From Minisyncoccota bacterium (GTDB lineage: Bacteria > Patescibacteria > Microgenomatia > UBA1400 > PJMF01): DNA of 64,000 bases. Under the pieces are notes generated by a model. The model ran no database searches. It saw only the letters and a list, made by a program, of their open reading frames with translations, and had not been told where the DNA came from. This document shows, piece by piece, positions 22,287 to 30,854 of this stretch. The stretch is taken from the NCBI GenBank assembly GCA_012515515.1, contig JAAYYE010000011.1, forward strand, positions 1 to 64,000, read 5' to 3'. Position numbers and translations under genes: made by a program. Within the stretch, counting starts at the first letter, position 1. Each line of letters begins with the position of its first letter.

Positions 22287-24617
22287 ATGAAAATATCCTG
22301 CCCAAAAAAAACAATCTTTCTTGTAAGTGTTTTTGTAATTTTTTTATTGGTATTTTTTAGAAAAAATCCAAACTTTTTTGCCTTTTCAGACTCGACTAAA
22401 GGCAACTTTTATCTTAATCACCAGATGGTGAGGGCTAATGAGGACGAGTCTGATCCTTCTCCTGTCACAGTAGAATTAGATCCAGCGCCAAGCCTAATAC
22501 ATAATTTGACTCCTAGTTTTAGTGGCACAGCTACTACAACTAATGATTCATATATTGTTAGCGTAATGTACAGGATTGATGAAAATCCTCCAAAATATTG
22601 TTGGGCAAAAGATGAGGATTTTGATAGTGATTCTGAGGATTTCATTTGTCAAATTGATAGACCTTTAGCAAATGGGGAGCACACGATTTTTATTAAGGCT
22701 TGGGATGAGGATGAATCAGAAAGTGACCCTGAATTATCAAAAATTACTTTTACCATTAAAAATCCTAATCCCCCAGTCGCTGATTTTCCGCAAGTTGCTG
22801 GTGAAGTCTATGCCACTGCCGTGAGCGATGACGGCAAGACCTTATATATTGGTGGTGATTTTGAGAGTGTTGAAGATCCTGAAGGAACTCCAAAAGAGCG
22901 CCATAATTTAGCCGCTATTGATTTAGAAACGATGTTGGTAACTGATTGGAATCCTTCAGATTGGTATTGGAGTGGTCCAGTTTATGACATTGAAATTGAT
23001 GGAGGGTATGTCTTAATTGGTGGTAGTTTTTATTATAGTGTGGATGAAAATAATGTTAGTCAATTTGCTAAACTCCATCAAGAAACTGGCCTGATAGATG
23101 AAGCTTGCACGCCTAGGGTGCTGAGAACTGGAGATTTTCAGACATACACCATATATGATCTTAAGCTCACAAATGATTATATTTATCTTGGAGGAGACTT
23201 TGATGACATTGATGACACCAGAGTATATGGTCTCGCTAGACTTAATAGAGATACTTGTGCACTTGATACAACTTGGCTTCCTGAAGTAGGTGGCAGTGTG
23301 CAAACTATTGAAACAATGGGTGACAGTGTTTTTATTGGTGGTGATTTTTGGGAAGTTAACGAATCAGAGCGCGAGGGATTTGCCAAAATTAGTGCCAGTA
23401 CAGGCATTTTAGATAGTAATTGCATAAAAGAGTTTGATGACAACAATACAATTTATTCCATCAAAGCCGATAATAATTATCTATATGTGGGTGGTGAATT
23501 TGATCAAATTTATGATCCACCTTTAAATGCAACTTTTCAGCGCAATGGTTTAATTAGATTAAAAAATGATAATAGTTGTTTATTAGATCAGATTTGGGAT
23601 CCCAATCCTCATTTTTATGATTTTGAAGATGATGATTGGTATCCTGGTGCTATTTACTCTATTAATCTTGATGAAACAGATAGTAGTATTTATGTTGGTG
23701 GTAGCTTTAGTAGTATTGGTGGTCAAAGTGGTAGTGAATTTGCTAAATTAGACATTGATACTGGTTTAGCAGACCTTAATTGGAACCCAGGAATTTGGGT
23801 GAAGGATGGAGGCGGAGGTTCAAATCCTGTTCCCAGCACCGTTCATTCATCAGTCATTACTGATAATTACTTAATTGTCGGAGGTGGTTTTGATCGAGTA
23901 GGAACTGAAGAAAGACACTCTTTGGCGGCTTTTCCCCATGAGAAAGCACTTGGTCCCACTCCAGAACCATCAACATCTTCTGCTGATAAAGCTAAAAAAG
24001 ATCATCAAGACAAAACCGAAACAGTGCAAATTCCCCACGCAGTTAAAAAACTTTTTGGCTTGATTGTGGCTAAACCGGTTAAAGACTCAAACACCAATGG
24101 CCAAGAAGTATTGAGTATTGTTTTTAAAGACACTTTAGATTTTGATGCTTATCTCTCGGTTAATCATACGCCGGTAGGCGATTTGCCAATGCTGAGAGAA
24201 CAAAATAATCAAGCAAGCGCCAATAATACAGCTGCTAATAAAGGTAATTTCCTAATTGCTGGTTGGCGGGGTCATCAATTAATGGGTTTTAAAGAAAATA
24301 AAACCATTTATTGGCAAATAGGCAATATTCAACAAATGTTTTATAAAGCCTATCCAGTTGCTGGAAAAGAAGCGCCCGTAATTATTCCAGAAATTCAACA
24401 TAAATCTTCAATTATTGCGCTCAAATACAATAAGAGTCAGCTAATTCCACCTGGAGAGCCCAATACTAAATTTAGCGAATTAAAACTCAAACTTGCCCAC
24501 TCAATGGATGGTGTCAACTGGCGGGTTATGCCCAATTCAGTTGTTGATCCGATCAATAACACTGTGGCCGTTATTGATAAATTGGGTGGTTACTACGTGA
24601 TTGTTGCTAGTTATTAG
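22287..24617 (+). CDS. Large surface protein with beta-propeller-like repeats
   Basis: The N-terminal membrane segment (FLVSVFVIFLLVFF) is a signal or anchor. An Ig-like domain follows (about 50-160). Several repeats of about 60 residues then each contain a YIGGDF-type strand (LYIGGDFESV, IYLGGDFDDI, VFIGGDFWEV, LYVGGEFDQI, IYVGGSFSSI), as in delta-60/propeller surface proteins. The C-terminal 200 residues after a Thr/Ser/Pro linker form a separate domain of unknown type. There is no sortase motif. It probably acts in adhesion or carbohydrate contact on the cell surface. It is AT-rich without dense hairpins, unlike the preceding gene. Confidence 0.8.
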   Translation: MKISCPKKTIFLVSVFVIFLLVFFRKNPNFFAFSDSTKGNFYLNHQMVRANEDESDPSPVTVELDPAPSLIHNLTPSFSGTATTTNDSYIVSVMYRIDENPPKYCWAKDEDFDSDSEDFICQIDRPLANGEHTIFIKAWDEDESESDPELSKITFTIKNPNPPVADFPQVAGEVYATAVSDDGKTLYIGGDFESVEDPEGTPKERHNLAAIDLETMLVTDWNPSDWYWSGPVYDIEIDGGYVLIGGSFYYSVDENNVSQFAKLHQETGLIDEACTPRVLRTGDFQTYTIYDLKLTNDYIYLGGDFDDIDDTRVYGLARLNRDTCALDTTWLPEVGGSVQTIETMGDSVFIGGDFWEVNESEREGFAKISASTGILDSNCIKEFDDNNTIYSIKADNNYLYVGGEFDQIYDPPLNATFQRNGLIRLKNDNSCLLDQIWDPNPHFYDFEDDDWYPGAIYSINLDETDSSIYVGGSFSSIGGQSGSEFAKLDIDTGLADLNWNPGIWVKDGGGGSNPVPSTVHSSVITDNYLIVGGGFDRVGTEERHSLAAFPHEKALGPTPEPSTSSADKAKKDHQDKTETVQIPHAVKKLFGLIVAKPVKDSNTNGQEVLSIVFKDTLDFDAYLSVNHTPVGDLPMLREQNNQASANNTAANKGNFLIAGWRGHQLMGFKENKTIYWQIGNIQQMFYKAYPVAGKEAPVIIPEIQHKSSIIALKYNKSQLIPPGEPNTKFSELKLKLAHSMDGVNWRVMPNSVVDPINNTVAVIDKLGGYYVIVASY

Positions 24618-24658
24618 TTGATTAATTTTATAAAAGCCCTGTTTTTTTACTAAAAGCC

Positions 24659-24688
24659 TTGTTTTTTACTAATAAATTTTGTTATACT
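24659..24688 (+). promoter_or_regulatory. Promoter of the gene at 24696 (leaderless)
   Basis: TTGTTT (24659-24664), an 18-nt spacer and TATACT (24683-24688). The ATG lies 7 nt beyond, at the expected transcription start. Confidence 0.7.
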
Positions 24689-24695
24689 GAAAGAC

Positions 24696-25502
24696 ATGCA
24701 AAATATCAATCCTGCCCCTTCTCAAAATAATTATAATCAGCCTTTAGTGGGCAATAGCAATCCTAATTTGCAAATCCCAAATTCTCAAACCCCAAATCCT
24801 CAAACACCGGTTGCACCCGCCCCAAAGCCTGTTATTGGTGAAACAATCAAGGTCACAAAAGCTAGTGGTTCGGGCAATACCTCAAACAAGTTGTGGATAA
24901 TATTTTTAGTATTAGTTGCGCTGCTTGTTGGTTTTTGGCTTGGCTATTTTACCAATGATTATCTCTATCAAATGGCTGAGAAAGAGCGCCAAGAACTTCT
25001 CTCTGCAATAGATGAGCAAACAGCAAGAGATTTAGTCCAAGCACCCGATCTAATCGAAGTAGAAAAATCTTATATTAATTTTCGTGGTGAATGGAATTAT
25101 ATTGGCGATGCTTTAAATTTCACTTCTGACCAAGAGTGTGTTGCCGATGAAATTGTCACCTTAACTGCCATTAACGATGATTTTGTCACAATTGAAATCA
25201 AGCACCCTGTTTTACAAGAAGATTCTGGCGAGTACGTCATGGAGTTGGGCAATTATCTGCTTAGGGATCAAGAATGTTTAGTAGCCGAATCATCTTGTTT
25301 GGGAACTAGCATTGATCGCTGTTTCTCTCTAAAAAATATCGATGATGTTTGGCACCTGGATTATGATTTAATTGAGAGTACGACACCCGATCAAGCTGAA
25401 ACAGTCGAAGCAGTTCAACCAGTCGTGCCAGTTAACACAGTCGTGCCAGTTAACACAGTCGTGCCAGTTAACACAGTCGAAGCAGTCGAAGCTGAAATAT
25501 AA
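24696..25502 (+). CDS. Hypothetical single-pass membrane protein with C-terminal repeat tail
   Basis: An N-terminal 60-residue Asn/Pro/Gln-rich tract precedes one membrane helix (LWIIFLVLVALLVGFWLGYF, about 66-86). An outer domain with four Cys follows (about 110-225), and the tail repeats VVPVNT three times, encoded by an exact 18-bp DNA repeat. I do not recognise the family. The long disordered cytoplasmic start and the small Cys-containing outer domain suggest an envelope function. Confidence 0.72.
   Translation: MQNINPAPSQNNYNQPLVGNSNPNLQIPNSQTPNPQTPVAPAPKPVIGETIKVTKASGSGNTSNKLWIIFLVLVALLVGFWLGYFTNDYLYQMAEKERQELLSAIDEQTARDLVQAPDLIEVEKSYINFRGEWNYIGDALNFTSDQECVADEIVTLTAINDDFVTIEIKHPVLQEDSGEYVMELGNYLLRDQECLVAESSCLGTSIDRCFSLKNIDDVWHLDYDLIESTTPDQAETVEAVQPVVPVNTVVPVNTVVPVNTVEAVEAEI
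25421..25474 (+). repeat. Three exact copies of an 18-bp coding repeat
   Basis: Unit AGTCGTGCCAGTTAACAC at 25421-25438, 25439-25456 and 25457-25474, in frame inside the gene at 24696. Copy number could vary by slippage without breaking the frame. Confidence 0.95.
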
Positions 25503-25553
25503 TTTTTCTTATTGAACTTGATTGATAATTAATTTATATTGCTGTATCTAGCT

Positions 25554-26882
25554 ATGTTAAAAAAGAAATCTAGCTTAATTATTGCGATTGTTTTTTCTTT
25601 ACTTGTTGGCGTGGGTGGTGGCTTATTGCTTAGCCACTACCAAGATCGTTTGCCGCTAATTGCTAATTTAATTAAGCAAGACTCAAAGCAAAATGAAGAC
25701 AATGTTTATTTAGCTTTTTTACAGGAGCTTCGCCAAATTATCTTAGAAAATTATTGGGACACCATTAATGAGACACAGTTTGTTAAATTACATGTTTTAG
25801 TGCTTGAACAAATAACGGGAACAACTTTTGGTGATGCCATAGAAAATTTCACAGATTTAGATCAGCAAATTCTTGAATTACTTAAAGACTATCCCGAAGA
25901 ATTGAAGCAAGAATTTACTGTGCAGTTGGCCGATTTAGTTTTAACTAATCTAGAGCCTTTTGGTCGCAGTCGACTTTATTCTCAACAATTAGAAGATGAT
26001 TTAGCTGAACGGGTCAACAATATCGATCCAGAAGCTGATCATTATCAGTCTTTAAATGTAGCTAAAGACGCTACCAGCGAGGAAATTAGTCAGGCTTTTG
26101 TAGAGCAAGAAGCTATTTTAGAAAAAGAGAATACTCCAGAAGCAGCAGCTCAATTAGCAGAAATTCGCCAAGCTTATCAGACCTTAGCCAATGAAGAAAA
26201 TCGCCAGCGTTATGATGAGGCAGGGGTTAATCCTAGTATGGAATGGCGTTTGCTTAATTCTGCAGTTTTTTATGTGCATATTAAACAATTTACACCAAAC
26301 ACCGTTCAAGAACTTTTAGAAGTCAGCCAAAAAGTTGATGATCGAGGAGAAGAGTTGGACTCATTAATTCTAGATTTGCGAGGCAATATTGGTGGAGCTA
26401 TAGACGGTTTGCCCTACTTTTTGGGGCCATTTATTGGTCAAAACCAATACGCCTATCAATTTGTTCAACAGGGAAAAATTACCGATTATAAAACTCGTAG
26501 CAGCTATTTACCCTCTCTGGCTCGTTATAAAAAAGTGGCTATCTTAATCGATGAGCAAGTACAATCAACAGCCGAAGTGATGGCCAGTGTACTGAAAAAA
26601 TACAACGTGGGGGTATTAATTGGCACTAATACTATGGGTTGGGGCACAGTCGAACGAGTTTTTCCTCTTGAAAAGCAAATTAGCGAGAGTGAGCGCTATT
26701 CAGTTTTTTTGGTTCATCATCTAACTTTGCGTGAAGATGGCGTAATTATTGAGGGCAATGGGGTGGCGCCGGTTATCAACACTCAAGATGTGGCTTGGCA
26801 ACGGCGTTTAGCTAGTTATTTTGGTGATTCAGCCATTGTGTCAGCGGTGACAGAGCAATTTGCTTTCCCAGAAGCAAATTAA
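25554..26882 (+). CDS. S41 (C-terminal processing) peptidase-like protein with a J-like insert, probably inactive
   Basis: An N-terminal membrane anchor (SLIIAIVFSLLVGVGGGLLL) precedes a helical region. A segment of about 65 residues follows that reads like a DnaJ domain: DHYQSLNVAKDATSEEISQA, then IRQAYQTLANEENRQRYDEA. The HPD loop is absent. It occupies the place where a PDZ domain usually sits. The S41 core follows, with LDLRGNIGG. The catalytic Ser is kept (STAEV), but the Lys expected 25 residues later in GKG is Trp (GWG). The fold is clear; activity is doubtful. ATG 25554 is preferred to TTG 25539. Confidence 0.82.
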   Translation: MLKKKSSLIIAIVFSLLVGVGGGLLLSHYQDRLPLIANLIKQDSKQNEDNVYLAFLQELRQIILENYWDTINETQFVKLHVLVLEQITGTTFGDAIENFTDLDQQILELLKDYPEELKQEFTVQLADLVLTNLEPFGRSRLYSQQLEDDLAERVNNIDPEADHYQSLNVAKDATSEEISQAFVEQEAILEKENTPEAAAQLAEIRQAYQTLANEENRQRYDEAGVNPSMEWRLLNSAVFYVHIKQFTPNTVQELLEVSQKVDDRGEELDSLILDLRGNIGGAIDGLPYFLGPFIGQNQYAYQFVQQGKITDYKTRSSYLPSLARYKKVAILIDEQVQSTAEVMASVLKKYNVGVLIGTNTMGWGTVERVFPLEKQISESERYSVFLVHHLTLREDGVIIEGNGVAPVINTQDVAWQRRLASYFGDSAIVSAVTEQFAFPEAN

Positions 26883-26983
26883 TGCCATATTTCAATTAAA
26901 ACTTAACTTGTTTTCGATAAAAAAACTGGCTATACTGGAAGTGTTAATAAACTACTAGTTTTTTGTTGAAAAACCTGCCTTTA

Positions 26984-28627
26984 ATGCTCAGGATATTTAA
27001 TTTACTTTACCAGAGAAAAACAAAATTCATTTCCCAAGAGGTTTATTTTTGTGAATATGCCGGCAGCGTTTATCTGATTGTTCAAGATAAAGAGACGGGC
27101 AAAATCATTAAATCAGCCAAAAGTAAAGATGGTTTTTTATTTCGTAAGGTGAGAATTAAGGAAGCTGCAGTTAAGCAATACCCCCCCTTTAAAGAAAAAA
27201 GACGCAAATTTATTCAAGATCGCTATGTCGGACATTTAGCTCCATCCAGTGAATTCATTGATAAATCAAAGATCGCTGTGCAAAATGCTTTTAGCACTCC
27301 CGATGGCGTCTTGTTGTTTTATCATTATCACAATCATCAATCTTTTCAGGTGGGCGTGGCAGGTTTTACCCATGGCAATAATCCGCAGTTAATCTGGCGC
27401 CACCACCAGCCAGTTTGGGAAATGTATGATCAGATCGCGGATAAAAAAATTGAATTTATAGATTTAATTGAAATTCGGGGTCAGTTAATTGCCTATTGGC
27501 TAGTAGAAAATGAAGCGGTTTGGGCAACTGTTTATCCTAATTATCGCATTACTGAGCAAATTGAAATTGTTAAAGGTTCACAGCTTGAGCGACCCAGTGG
27601 CAATCCCCTAATCAGTCCAAATCCTAGCCACGATTGGGAAGCTTTTACCACTTTCAACCCCGGTGCCCTCTACGACGCCGGCAAAGTTCACTTGCTTTAT
27701 CGTGCTCAAGGTTATGACTATGTGTCTTCGATTGGTTATGCCAGTAGCACTGATGGTGTGCATATTGAGCAGCAATTGCAAAATCCAGTTTTTATTCCCA
27801 CTCAACCCTTTGAAATTCCGCTCCAACCAGGCAAAGTCAACATGAATTTTATGTCAGCTGGTTATGGTGGTTGTGAAGATCCGCGCATCACTAAAATTGA
27901 TGACCGGATTTATATGACTTATGTAGCTTTTAATGGTTATTCAGAACCTAGAATTGCCATGAGCTCGATTGCTGTGAAAGATTTTCTAGACCACAATTGG
28001 TTGTGGACTCATCCCGTTTTGATTTCTCAGCCTGGAGTGGTAACCAAAAGCGCTTGCATTTTACCGGAAAAAATTGATGGTAAATATGTGATTTTTCATC
28101 GAGTTTTTCCTGATATTTTAATTGATTATCGCGATGATTTAGATTTTAGCGACGGACAATATTTAACTGCGCAAAAGAAAATCAGTCCTCGTTCGGCATT
28201 ATGGTGGGATAGTCGCAAAATTGGGGTGGGCGCTCCACCGCTAAAAACTCGAGATGGTTGGTTATTAATTTATCAATCAATCGATGACAAAGCTGGCTAC
28301 CCCTATAAAGTTGGAGCCATGTTGCTCGACTTAGCAGATCCAAGCAAAGTTTTGCATCGTTCTCGTCAGCCAATTCTTGAACCACAAGAGTGGTATGACA
28401 ATGATGGTTTTAAAGCAGGAGTAGTTTATCCCTGTGGAGCAGTAATTATTGATAATACCCTGTTTGTTTATTATGGTGGAGCTGATTCACGAGTCTGTGT
28501 GGCGACTGCCAACTTAGCAGAGTTTTTAGATCAGCTCAAAAAAGAAGGCGATGCTCGAGTTGAACCGACTGTAATTGCCAAACTAGATCAAGAAAATTTA
28601 GCCAAAAAAGGGTTTTTTCATCGGTAA
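26984..28627 (+). CDS. GH130-family glycosidase/phosphorylase with N-terminal extension
   Basis: The C-terminal 350 residues are a five-bladed propeller typical of GH130 (beta-mannoside phosphorylases): FNPGALYDAGKVHLLYRAQG, GGCEDPRITKIDDRIYMTY, MSSIAVKDFLDHNW, then a repeated blade ending FVYYGGADSRVCVA. The CEDPR motif includes the usual acid near the bound phosphate. An N-terminal domain of about 170 residues is unrelated to anything I recognise. There is no signal peptide, so it is intracellular unless exported unconventionally. The mannoside substrate is inferred from the family. It is probably in an operon with the next gene. ATG 26984 is favoured over TTG 26963. Confidence 0.85.
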   Translation: MLRIFNLLYQRKTKFISQEVYFCEYAGSVYLIVQDKETGKIIKSAKSKDGFLFRKVRIKEAAVKQYPPFKEKRRKFIQDRYVGHLAPSSEFIDKSKIAVQNAFSTPDGVLLFYHYHNHQSFQVGVAGFTHGNNPQLIWRHHQPVWEMYDQIADKKIEFIDLIEIRGQLIAYWLVENEAVWATVYPNYRITEQIEIVKGSQLERPSGNPLISPNPSHDWEAFTTFNPGALYDAGKVHLLYRAQGYDYVSSIGYASSTDGVHIEQQLQNPVFIPTQPFEIPLQPGKVNMNFMSAGYGGCEDPRITKIDDRIYMTYVAFNGYSEPRIAMSSIAVKDFLDHNWLWTHPVLISQPGVVTKSACILPEKIDGKYVIFHRVFPDILIDYRDDLDFSDGQYLTAQKKISPRSALWWDSRKIGVGAPPLKTRDGWLLIYQSIDDKAGYPYKVGAMLLDLADPSKVLHRSRQPILEPQEWYDNDGFKAGVVYPCGAVIIDNTLFVYYGGADSRVCVATANLAEFLDQLKKEGDARVEPTVIAKLDQENLAKKGFFHR

Positions 28628-28691
28628 AAATTATTCAATTATGCGCATTAAAATAATTGCGCACATCAAAAGAGCTTTCTAAAAGGTAATT

Positions 28692-30644
28692 ATGAAGCAA
28701 GATCAGCAACAAATACAATTTAAAAGACATCCAAAAAATCCACTTTTTTCTCCTCTTAGCAATAAGCTCACAAATCAAGAATGGCAAGCCAAAGCGGCTT
28801 TTAATCCTAGCCTAATTAAAGAAACAGCAGATAGTTATCACATGTTATATCGGGCCGTGTCTTTAGAAAAAGAGCATGCTGGTCAGTGGATGAATTTATC
28901 TAGCATTGCTTATGCAGAAAGTCGCAACGGGCTAGATTTTGAGCACTCACGCCAGTTAATTGTTCCAGAATATGATTGGGAAAAATTTGGTTGTGAGGAT
29001 CCGCGAGTGACCTTTATAAATGGTCAGTATTATATTTTTTACACGGCGCTTGCCGATTATCCACACAGCGCCGATGGCATTCGCGTGGCAGTGGCTATTA
29101 GTGATGATTTAAGAACTATTAAAGAGAAACATTTGGTGACGCATTTTAACGCCAAAGCGATGGCCCTTTTTCCAGAAAAAATTAATGGTCAATATGTAGC
29201 AGTTTTAACACCCAACACCGATCAGCCACCATCAATGATTGCTGTAGCTAGATTTGACGAGCTAGAAGATATTTGGTCTCCAGGATATTGGGAAAAATGG
29301 TATCAATGTGTGGGGCGCCACCAAATTAATTTAGAGCGCATCGACAGCGATCAAATTGAAGTGGGCGCAGTCCCAATCAAAACGAAGGATGGCTGGTTAT
29401 TAATATATGCTCATATTCAAAATTATCCCACCGAAAACAAAAGAATATTCGGGATTGAGGCTGCTCTAGTAGATTTAGCAGATCCACGAACAATAATTGC
29501 TAGAACCAAAGGGCCACTGCTCACACCAGCAGCCGACTATGAAGGCGACGGCATGGTACCCAATGTTATTTTTCCCTCATCAGCTTTAATTGAAAATGAT
29601 AAATTGCGTTTATATTATGGAGCCGCCGATACCCATTGTGCTGCTGCAGATATTTCTTTAGCAGAGCTGATTAAAGACATGAAAGCCAATCCCTTTAAAG
29701 AAACTTATCACTTAGTTAAATATCGACGCAATCCAATTTTAAGCCCGCGTAGTGAGAACTTTTGGGAAGCAAATTCAGTTTTTAACCCAGCAGCAGTGCA
29801 TGTTGGAGATAAATATTACTTGGTGTATCGTGCTCAATCTCCAGATAATACCTCAACATTGGGTTTAGCAGAAAGCGACGATGGTTTTAATTTTAAACGC
29901 TATCACGAGCCAATTTATGTGCCACGCAAAGCCTTTGAACAAAAAGCTGAACCTGGCAGATTATCTGGCTGTGAAGATCCGCGCATTACTCGCATGGGCG
30001 ATGAATTTCTGATGTTTTATACTGCCTATGATGGTATTAATCCACCCAGAGTGGCACTGAGCTCGATTGCTGTCAGTGATTTTGTTAATCATAATTGGCA
30101 GTGGTCAGAGCCGATAGTTATTTCTTCACCAGAAATCGATAATAAAAATAGTTGTTTGTTCCCTGAAAAAGTCCGCGGTCGCTATGTCATTTTACATCGT
30201 ATGGCTGGCAAAGAAATTGCCATCGATTACCTTGACGATCTCAGTCAACTGCAAAACGAAGGCGTTTGGTTGGAAAAAGAACAATCAATTTCTCCGATTA
30301 CAGAACACTGGGACGGTCTTAAAATTGGTATTGCTGGCCCCCCTTTACTAGTGGATCAAGGCTGGCTGTTGCTTTATCACGGTGTGTCAGATATCGATCA
30401 TCATTACCGAGTTGGTTTTATGCTTTTGGATAGAGATGAGCCTGGAAAAGTTTTATATCGCTCACCTTATCCAATTTTACGACCCACCGAACCCTTTGAG
30501 CGCATTGGTGATGTGGACAATGTTGTTTTCCCCTGTGGAGCAGTGATTGTTGATGGCACCTTGTTTGTTTATTACGGTGGAGCAGACAAAGTAGTCTGTG
30601 TGGCCACAGCCGATCTCAGCGAATTATTAGCCCAAATTAAATAA
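28692..30644 (+). CDS. Tandem double-domain GH130 protein
   Basis: The protein contains two complete GH130 propellers. The first covers about 1-330: KRHPKNPLFSP, FGCEDPRVTFINGQYYIFYTA, LYYGAADTHCAA. The second covers about 335-650: KYRRNPILSPRSENFWEANS, GCEDPRITRMGDEFLMFYTA, FVYYGGADKVVCVA. The second half resembles the previous gene more closely, including MALSSIAV-like blades. Most GH130 enzymes have one domain of about 330 residues, so this is a fusion or internal duplication. Whether both domains are active is unknown, but both keep the CEDPR motif. The role is in breaking or building beta-mannosides. Confidence 0.87.
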   Translation: MKQDQQQIQFKRHPKNPLFSPLSNKLTNQEWQAKAAFNPSLIKETADSYHMLYRAVSLEKEHAGQWMNLSSIAYAESRNGLDFEHSRQLIVPEYDWEKFGCEDPRVTFINGQYYIFYTALADYPHSADGIRVAVAISDDLRTIKEKHLVTHFNAKAMALFPEKINGQYVAVLTPNTDQPPSMIAVARFDELEDIWSPGYWEKWYQCVGRHQINLERIDSDQIEVGAVPIKTKDGWLLIYAHIQNYPTENKRIFGIEAALVDLADPRTIIARTKGPLLTPAADYEGDGMVPNVIFPSSALIENDKLRLYYGAADTHCAAADISLAELIKDMKANPFKETYHLVKYRRNPILSPRSENFWEANSVFNPAAVHVGDKYYLVYRAQSPDNTSTLGLAESDDGFNFKRYHEPIYVPRKAFEQKAEPGRLSGCEDPRITRMGDEFLMFYTAYDGINPPRVALSSIAVSDFVNHNWQWSEPIVISSPEIDNKNSCLFPEKVRGRYVILHRMAGKEIAIDYLDDLSQLQNEGVWLEKEQSISPITEHWDGLKIGIAGPPLLVDQGWLLLYHGVSDIDHHYRVGFMLLDRDEPGKVLYRSPYPILRPTEPFERIGDVDNVVFPCGAVIVDGTLFVYYGGADKVVCVATADLSELLAQIK

Positions 30645-30749
30645 TTTATTCTTGGCTTGCCAGACAATTATCTTAATTTTATATTATAAATATATGTAGA
30701 TATATCCACTTATACATATATATAAGTTTATTTTCACGGATAAAAAGAC

Positions 30750-30777
30750 TTGCACAAGTCAATAAGTATAGTAAAAT
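30750..30777 (+). promoter_or_regulatory. Promoter of the giant surface protein gene
   Basis: TTGCAC (30750-30755), a 16-nt spacer and TAAAAT (30772-30777), with a leader of about 70 nt before ATG 30855. The rest of the 30645-30854 gap is A/T-rich with ATATAT runs and no gene. Confidence 0.6.
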
Positions 30778-30854
30778 AAGGGCAAACACTCGTTGATTAT
30801 GTGTTAATTAATTGGTCTGTTGCAACACGACGAGTAGTACAAAAGGTATCTATT

